From NCBI GenBank assembly GCA_026008535.1, contig BRKX01000003.1:23550001-23614000 (forward strand): a stretch of DNA of 64,000 nt, written 5' to 3'. The translations under genes were made by a program, and so were the position numbers. Origin of the DNA: Perilla frutescens (taxonomy: Eukaryota > Streptophyta > Magnoliopsida > Lamiales > Lamiaceae). Of the stretch, positions 57,107 to 64,000 are shown piece after piece. A model generated the notes under the pieces. The model was given only the letters and a program-made list of their open reading frames with translations. It was not told the origin of the DNA and ran no database searches. Position 1 is the first letter of the stretch. Each line of letters starts with the position of its first letter.

Positions 57107-58381
57107 TGTAACGCCCCAGTCCCACTAGGACCAAAACGTCACAAAAAGACATACATGCATTCTTACGTGATAAATATTTTTCAAGAAATTAAATTAAGGT
57201 AATAAGGTCAATAAGGTAATAACTTAGATCATACATGCATGCTTACCTATAAAATTAAAATTCTAACTTAGAATCCTCAGATAGATCAATAAGGTAATAA
57301 CTTAGATCATAAATAACTTAAGTAGGAATTTCCTATGTCTAGGGATCATTTGGAATATAAATGGAGTCAAATGGGCGAATAATACGCATTTGAAAATTAT
57401 ATAACTTAATTTCATTTTTTTAACAATCTTAATTTAATTTTTTATGAAGTTAAACTAACATTAGGGGAAAATAAATAAGTGTGGAACCGATGAAGATAAC
57501 ACTTGAACAAGAAGTTTAAGATGACATATAGATATTATAAAATTTGAATCGATAGAATGATCAGAAATTAAATCAAAAGTTTCGCGATAAGGGACTCACC
57601 TCTTCTTCTTCTTCTTCTTCTTCTTCTTCTCTTTTTCATTTTTTTTTGTTTTATTTTTCTATGTTTTTACTTTTGATTCTTCTTTCCTTTTTCTTTCGAT
57701 TTATTTCTTCTTTAAATTTTTCTAACCTTCCACTATAGCTAATCCCCAATATATAATATATACTCCTATCCTTCTTACACGTATAGCTAAGCATACTAAC
57801 CTATATATGACTAAGCTAACCTATATATCTATTGGTAAGTACACGTAATACTATTGACACTTAGACACCCTCACCCTATTCCAAATGGAGAACACAAAGG
57901 AATTTAATTAGACAAGTTTTTAATTGTTACTAATCATTTCCTAACACGATTAATTATAGTTAGATATTTTCTTTGATATAACTAAAAAGATTCCACTTAC
58001 ATACGTATATCTATATGGTATATATACATTTAATTAAATAATTAATTGGAAATGAACTTGAATTAGTTTGAAAATAATTGGACCAATTGGGATAGAATAA
58101 AATTTTCAGGTTCAAATTATCAAATGAAATAAATTCCATTGGAAGACTAAATATAGTCCATTTTGAATGGTCTTGGTACCAAAACGATCTCATTAATATT
58201 TATTTTTATAATATGTATTCTAATATTAATTAGAAATCTCAACTAAGATCGAGACTTTTCTTGGACCTATAATGTCTCTAGGACTATGATGAACTAGCCC
58301 AAAAAATATTTGGATTCTAATTACATGAAATTTCTAACTTATAAAATAAATTTAAATACTATATTTTTCCGGGGTGTTACA
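57107..58381 (-). repeat. Tekay-type 3' LTR, rearranged
   Basis: Starts TGTAACGCCCCAGTCCCAC, ends GGGGTGTTACA. Only the first ~85 bp match the other LTR (63102 onward); after that it is different, with a short duplicated phrase GGTAATAACTTAGATCATA (near 57211 and 57292). A (TTC)n run is at 57601-57630. A deletion or replacement has removed much of the usual LTR interior. Confidence 0.75.
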
Positions 58382-58402
58382 TCCTCCCCTCCTTAAAAAA
58401 AA
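58382..58402 (-). other. Tekay-type polypurine tract
   Basis: The minus strand reads TTTTTTTAAGGAGGGGAGGA up to the LTR, a strong plus-strand primer site. Confidence 0.85.
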
Positions 58403-58502
58403 TTTCATCCCCGAAATTGAGTATACCTGCTATGACGAGGGTTGGATACTTTACCAGGATCTGATCTTCAAGTTCCCATGTAGCTTCCTCTTGTCTGTGT
58501 CT

Positions 58503-59893
58503 TCACCATTGAACTTTCACAATCATTAGCTCTTTATTCCGTAGCTTTTGGACTTTTCTGTCGAGAATAGCTATAGGAAACTCGTCATATGTCAGATCTA
58601 GATTTACTTCTATTTCTTCCTGATTTACGATGTGGCTTGGATCGAAAATATATTTTTGAAGCATTAAAACATGAAACACGTCATAAATTTCTCCTAACTT
58701 TGGCGGTAATGCTAACTTGTAGGCAACTTCTCCGATTCGTTCAAGAATTTCGTATGGTCCAATATATCTAGGCCGCAACTTTCCTTACTTTCCGAATCGC
58801 ACAATGCCCCTTGTAGGAGATATTTTCAGGAACACCTTATCTCCTACTTGAAATTGTAAATCCTTCATTCTTTTACTGCATACATTTTCTATCGATCTTG
58901 GGCCTCTTTCATTCTTTGTCTTCCTTTTTCAATAACCTCAATAGTTTTCTGTATAATTTCTGGGCCCAAAATTTTTCTTTCACCAACTTCATCCCAGTAA
59001 AGTGGTGATCTGCACCTTCGACCATATAGAGCCTCATAAGGTGCCATTCCAATGGTTGCTTGGAAACTGTTGTTGTAAGCAAATTCAACTAAAGGCAAAT
59101 ATTCCTCCCAACTTCCTCTTTGGTCCATGACTACAGCCCTGAGCATATCCTCTAGGGTCTGAATTGTTCTTTCAGACTGTCCATCAATCTGTGGGTGGAA
59201 AGCAGTGCTAAAATTCAATTTTGTGCACATTGCATTTTGTAAGCTTTGCCAAAATTTAGATGTGAACCGCGTATCGCGATCTGATGTCACTGACACAGGT
59301 ACACCATGAAGTCTTACAATTTCTCTTACATAAATTTGTGCCAGTATATCCAGTCCTAGAGTCATCTTGACTGGTAAGAAGTGTGCTGACTTGGTCAAAC
59401 GGTCAATGATAACCCATATGGCATGATTTCCACGTAATGACTTTGGTAGACCAACCACAAAGTCCATTGTGATATGCTCCCACTTCCATTTAGGAATTTC
59501 TAGGGGATTGAGTAATCCAGATGGCCTTTGATGTTCTGCCTTGACTTGTTGACAAGTCATGTATCTCTCCATATACGCTGCAATATCTCTCTTCATGTTT
59601 TGCCACCAGAAGGTTATTCTCAAATCTCTATACATTTTAGTACTCCCTGGATGAGCAGTGTAAGATGTGCAATGAGATTCATCTAAAATTTCTCTTATCA
59701 ATTCTTCATTCTGTGGCACACAAATTCTATTTTCGTACATCAATGCATTATCATCTGCAACCACGAATTCACCAGGGGCTCCTTGACCTATTCTTCTTTT
59801 TATCTTCTCAAGATAGTCATCCTTTTGCCTTTCCCGGATGATATTAGATGGAACAGTCATAATCTTTGACCAACTCAAACCATCTTCTCTCAA
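58503..59893 (-). pseudogene. Tekay-type integrase and C-terminal tail
   Basis: 59893-58889 is an open integrase frame. Catalytic residues are kept: MDFVVGLPKS (Asp), VTSDRDTRFTS (Asp), GQSERTIQ (Glu). The zinc finger is damaged: the His pair lies in SHCTSY and HPGSTKM, but the first Cys of the usual C-x2-C reads Tyr (RYMTCQQVK). After stops near 58880-58780, frame 58778-58503 carries PRYIGPYEILERIGEVAY and VFHVLMLQKY, then LDLTYDEFPIAILDRK, the region leading to the chromodomain-type tail of Tekay elements. The frame is shifted relative to RNase H upstream. Confidence 0.87.
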
Positions 59894-61763
59894 ACCATCT
59901 TCTTTGCCTTATGTTGAGTTCTTTCTGCTCAAACATATATTTTAAACTTTTGTGATCTGAGTAAATCACACTCTTTCCACCATATAAATAGTGTCTCCAA
60001 ATTTTCAATGCATGCACCATGGCAGCCAATTCCAAATCATGTGTTGGGTAATTATTCTCATGTGGTTTCAACTGACGTGACGCATATGCAATCACCTTTC
60101 CATTTTGCATCAAAACACAACCTAAATCCTGCTTTGATGCGTCTGTAAAAACCACAAACCCTTCAGATTCTTCTGGTATAGCTAATACTGGTGTAGTAAC
60201 TAACCTTTTTTTCAATTCTTGGAAGCTTCTCTCACAATCATCAGTCCATTTGAATTTATTCTCCTTTTTCAATAGTTGGGTCATAGGCCTTGCTATCTTG
60301 GAGAATCCTTCAATGAATCTTCTATAGTACCCAGCTAGACCCAAGAAACTACGTATCTTATGTACACTTGTTGGGGTTTTCCATTTACTAACTGTATTTA
60401 CCTTGGCAGGGTCCACTTTAATGCCCTGGTCTAAGACAATGTGTCCCAAAAACACCACTTCCTTTAACCAAAATTCACATTTCCTGAATTTAACATAAAG
60501 TATTTCCCTTCGTAGTCTGTCTAGCACAATTCTCAAATGCTCAACATGTTGATCTTCATTTTTGGAATATATCAGTATGTCATCGATAAAGACGATTACA
60601 AATTTATCCAGATATGGGTGAAAAACTCGATTCATTAAACCCATAAAAACTGCAGGTGCATTGCTAAGACCAAATGGCATTACTATAAACTCATAGTGGC
60701 CATAGCGTGTACAAAATGCAGTCTTGGGTATATCTTCTTTCCGCATTTTAAGTTGATGATACCCAGACCTTAAATCAATCTTGGAAAATACACCTGCTCC
60801 TTTCAATTGGTCGAATAAGTCATTAATTCTGGGAAGTGGATACTTGTTCTTGATAGTTAACTTATTCAACTCTCTGTAGTCTATGCACATTCGGAGTGTT
60901 CCATCTTTCTTTTTAACGAACAACACAGGTGCTCCCCATGGTGAGACGCTGGGTTGAATATAACCCTTATCTAAGAGTTCTTGTAGTTGAATCTTTAGCT
61001 CCTCTAACTCCTTTGGTACCATACGATACAGCGCTCTTGATACTGGAGCAGCTCCCGGAAGCAAGTCTATCGTAAACTCAACCTGTCTATCTGGAGGCAC
61101 ACCTGGCAAGTCCTTTGGAAACACGTCTTTATAATCCCGTACAACAGGTACATCATCAATTGTCACCTTCTCTGACTTGTTCATTATCAAACTCACTAAG
61201 AACGATTCACATCCTTCTCTTCTAAGCATCTTCATCGCTTTTATTGTGGAAATAACCCTTACTCTAGTTCCCAACTTTGACCCATGGAAAGTGAATTCCG
61301 ATTCTTTCGGTCTTTGGAAGATTAGCTCCTTTTCGAGACACTTAATTGTGGCATGGTTAACTTCTAGCCAATCCATTCCAAGGATAATATCAAAGTCTCT
61401 TAAGTCTAAAACATGTAGATTTTCACTTAGTGATCTATACCCAAGGTTCAAATCTATGTTTTTACATATTTGATCAGCAATTAAGATCTTCCCTGAAGGT
61501 ATACTAACTTCTAAGGCTTCACTAAGTTTTTCCTTAGTCAATTTTAGCTTATAGCATAGTGTGGAAGATATAAATAAATGCGAAGCTCCAGTGTCAAATA
61601 ATGCAAGTACATGCATATTTGATATACTAATCATATCTGCCATATTTTCAGGCTCCCGTGCAGCATCTTGTCGATTAAGAGCAAAGGCTCGAGCATTTCT
61701 TATCGGAGGTTGACTTGGCCTAGCTACTTCTTTCCCCTTATTCATTGGACAATTATATGCCAT
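59844..61763 (-). pseudogene. Tekay-type protease, RT and RNase H
   Basis: A 639-codon open stretch in the gag frame. It begins in the gag zinc knuckle (GHMAYNCP; the preceding CYRC is followed by a TAG at 61780-61782). Protease motif LFDTGASHLFIS; RT with IDLRSGYHQL, MPFGLSNAP and VFIDDILIYS; RNase H with FTDASKQDLG, DLELAAMV and SDHKSLKYMF. All catalytic residues are in place. Near 59880 a ~15-bp tandem duplication (AACCATCTTCT twice) changes RRWFE into RRWFERRWFE. The frame then ends at DYDCSI and the usual DALSR linker is missing, so RT-RNase H and integrase are no longer joined. Confidence 0.9.
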
Positions 61764-62576
61764 ATGTCCTGGTTGCTAGCACCTATAGCACACATTCTTT
61801 CCCTTCATACATTCACCATTATGTTTCTTCCTACAAGTTTGACATAATGGTTTTTCTTATTGTGTTTTGGGATTTGATCCTCCTCTCATCCTAGCCTTTT
61901 TATCGAAACTACGACCCTTATTCTTGTTATCATCATACTTTCTTTTCAACTTCAGCTCATCAACCTTGTTCTCATTCTTGTGAAGTGAGGATTCCACATC
62001 TTGAGCTCGTTCAAGAGTTTCAGCATATGTGGCCATGCCGCGCCCCGCTATGATACTGCTAATCTCAGTTCATAAACCTCTTTTAAATCTATGAGCTTTT
62101 TTCTTATCAATGTCTGTCAGGTGCGGAGCATACCTAGATAGTTGATTGAACTTCCATTCATAATCATTCACTGTCATATTTCCCTGAGTTAACTGTAAGA
62201 ACTCAGTTTCTTTCTGATGCCGATAACACATGGGAACAAATTTCCACATAATAGCTTGCTTGAACTCTTCCCAAGTCATATTTGCAAATTGTTCAGGCAT
62301 CATCGACCTCCTATGCGTTTCCCACCAATGATCAGCATCACCAGTGAGCTGGAAGATTGTACATGCGATGCGCTGAGAATCGGTACACACTATGTATGTG
62401 AATGTGCGTTCCATCATTCGTAGCCATTCTTCAGCCTCAGTCGGTTCACCTTGACTGTTAAAGGTCGGAGGTTGGTATGTTTGAAACTGAGCGATAACAC
62501 GTGCTGTATCTTCTTGTGGAGGATTTTGAGCTTGATTATTTTGACGTCTTTGCGGCATCCTAAACATGTATTTCAT
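61764..62576 (-). pseudogene. Tekay-type gag
   Basis: 62576-62070 is an open frame with a gypsy gag/capsid domain: PPTFNSQGEPTEAEEWLRMM, DHWWETHRR, WEEFKQAIMWKFVP and LSRYAPHL. The true start may be the ATG at 62555 (MPQRRQN) rather than the upstream MKYM. A TGA at 62070-62072 truncates it. The frame continues with a Lys-rich region (KKARMRGG) and a knuckle-like CQTCRKKHNGEC near 61830, with a TAA near 61859 and a TAG at 61780-61782. The damage makes it nonfunctional. Confidence 0.88.
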
Positions 62577-63087
62577 ACGTTAGATACTTTGATCGTCAAA
62601 TACTCTTATAAGATTCTAAGGCAATGATACAACGCACTTAGATTCGAATGGAGCATAGAATTTCAGTGAGCTAAAGAAGCTCTGAAGTCAAACTAGGTAC
62701 TTATGTTCAGTGCATCTATGTTCAAATCCAGCTATGTTCTGATCTAAAACTAGCTCAGATGATGTTTATGCATCAAATGGATTTGACATGAAAACAGTGA
62801 TAAGCATACTTTGTAAAACATAATTTTCACAATGCTATAAAATCATACCTTTCACCATGATTTAAATTATACATTGAGATCACTTGCATTTGTATATCAC
62901 ACATACAATTATATACATATACTTTTCATAAGAGCACTAAAGAAATTTAAAACATGAACTTTAGTACCTTCCCAAAGTAAGCTTGGCGTAGACGATAGCT
63001 GTTGGGTTATGGGTAACCATTTCAATAACACAGTACTTAAAATATTTTAATTTTGAAAATATCACAGGCCTACAATCACGTAGACCT
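62577..63087 (-). other. Tekay-type leader
   Basis: About 510 bp between PBS and gag, AT-rich, no frame. Confidence 0.6.
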
Positions 63088-63099
63088 GCTCTGATACCA
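63088..63099 (-). other. Tekay-type primer binding site, initiator-Met tRNA type
   Basis: The minus strand reads TGGTATCAGAGC, two bases from the 5' LTR at 63102. Confidence 0.92.
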
Positions 63100-63101
63100 C
63101 C

Positions 63102-64000
63102 TGTAACGCCCCAGTCCCACTAGGACCAAAATGTCACCAAAAGACATACATGCATGCTTAGGTGATAAATATTTTTCAAGAAATCAAATTAACTTTATAA
63201 ATAATTTATAAACGGGCAGCATTTCAACTTAAAAAAAATACTCAAACCACCCACTTAGGTGCTTTCAAAGTCAACTTTCAACAAGTCTTTTCGAAATCAC
63301 TAACTCACACACATAACCAAGTTATGACCTGTCAACAAGCAATATATATATAGCCAAACAGGCCACACTTTCAAAAACTTCACAGCCAACCCTTATATAC
63401 ATTCAAAATATTTATATATACAAACAACAATCGACCATCGAGGTCAACAACTTTTAAACTTAAAAGTTTGCAGAGATCAACGGAAGCATTTAATATTTAA
63501 CATATAAACATAAGTTTAAAGATGGCTTTGAGCAAAAACTATAGAAGAGTCAACCATCAAAACCCAATCCAACAGCTCATCATCAACCAGCTCAATCTCC
63601 AAGACCTAAAAATATTTAAAAATATTTGGGTTGAGTGCCAGAAAACACTCAGTGGGCATTATTATTCGTCCAAAATATACTTTCATGCTTTAAAAGCAAT
63701 CATAAGCATTCTTTATAATATAGTTTACTCTTCTTCATTGGATGAGAGACCCAATGTGATCACATGATACTTTGCGGTTACTTATCTGGACATTTAGTCA
63801 CAAAGTAAACCGTCTATGCTTGTAAGTCGGAATTCCTCTGTGCATGAAGCCTCATCACATCCAATCATTACGTAAACAATGCTATTAAAACATTTAACAT
63901 GCTTTTCTTGGACAAATTTAAACATAGTTGTGAGTTATAGAAAAATCCACCTGGATGATCTCAATATACAGTGCAATTTATGCGTGAGATGCTACTATGC
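63102..64000 (-). repeat. Tekay-type 5' LTR, partial
   Basis: Starts TGTAACGCCCCAGTCCCAC as in the 3' LTR and runs beyond the window. It contains the CACTCAGTGGGCATTA block common to Tekay-type LTRs near 63647. The ORF at 63522-63767 is not supported. Confidence 0.85.

Larger units (their letters stand above)
57107..64000 (-). mobile_element. Tekay/Del-type Ty3/gypsy element, degenerate, cut by the window end
   Basis: Minus-strand gypsy with 3' LTR at 57107-58381, polypurine tract, pol, gag, PBS at 63088-63099 and 5' LTR starting at 63102 and running past the window. Left flank is TTTAT; the right flank is outside. Gag-protease-RT share one frame with stops at 62070-62072, near 61859 and 61782. 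A frameshift lies at the RNase H/integrase boundary, near 59880. Confidence 0.9.

Overview
This window is a stretch of plant nuclear heterochromatin built almost wholly from transposable elements; I find no host gene, rRNA or tRNA gene that I can support. A flowering plant, probably a eudicot, is indicated by the element types: an Athila-type Ty3/gypsy element with a tRNA-Asp-type primer site, Tekay/Del-type gypsy elements, several Ty1/copia elements primed by initiator-Met tRNA, and a plant hAT transposon with a BED finger. The base composition is AT-rich. The species cannot be named from the sequence. Family names below rest on motifs read by eye, not on searches.

Layout. (A) <1-26796 is one old copia element on the minus strand ('Copia-1'): 3' LTR at the window edge, RNase H, integrase end, gag, leader, PBS and 5' LTR (26314-26796). 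It has been cut apart by four later insertions, each with its own target-site duplication (TSD): a nearly intact Athila element (1191-13490, TSD GTGAT), a gypsy-type solo LTR (14181-16680, TTTACC), a hAT transposon (18123-21830, GATCAtAC/GATCAaAC) and a copia-type solo LTR (23409-26207, AAATA). The last contains CACTA-like debris and a remnant of an Athila-family LTR. (B) 26797-27724 holds nothing I recognise. (C) 27725-35882 is a minus-strand copia remnant (Copia-3) invaded by a second minus-strand copia (Copia-2a), which is broken and joined to a plus-strand gypsy integrase-plus-LTR fragment. (D) 35883-36858 is unassigned and holds a cluster of GTCGAC palindromes. (E) 36859-55778 is a plus-strand relative of Copia-2a (Copia-2b, TSD ACAAC). 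It carries four nested LTR-type insertions (37529-38817, 38950-42115, 44443-46759, 48145-53459) and has lost its 3' end. (F) 55784-57106 is a decayed, intron-bearing coding remnant, perhaps Ulp1-protease-like. (G) 57107->64000 is a degenerate Tekay-type gypsy element on the minus strand.

The youngest and most intact unit is the Athila element. Its two 1609-bp LTRs differ at about 23 sites by hand comparison, nearly all transitions. It has a PBS with one mismatch to the tRNA-Asp consensus, a gag, an open 1.5-kb-residue-class pol (1495 codons) with protease, RT, RNase H and integrase motifs in place, and a third ORF in the env position. That third ORF looks like a separate transcription unit: it has a TATA motif, a CT-rich leader and a good plant start context. 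Two single TAG codons interrupt gag-pol and the third ORF.

The most interesting items are the promoter-equipped third ORF, the element-wide excess of the word GGGCA/TGCCC, templated filler at two deletion junctions in Copia-2a, a 1955-bp tandem duplication inside a solo LTR, a GC-rich block inside another solo LTR, and the TSD ladder that lets the insertions be ordered.
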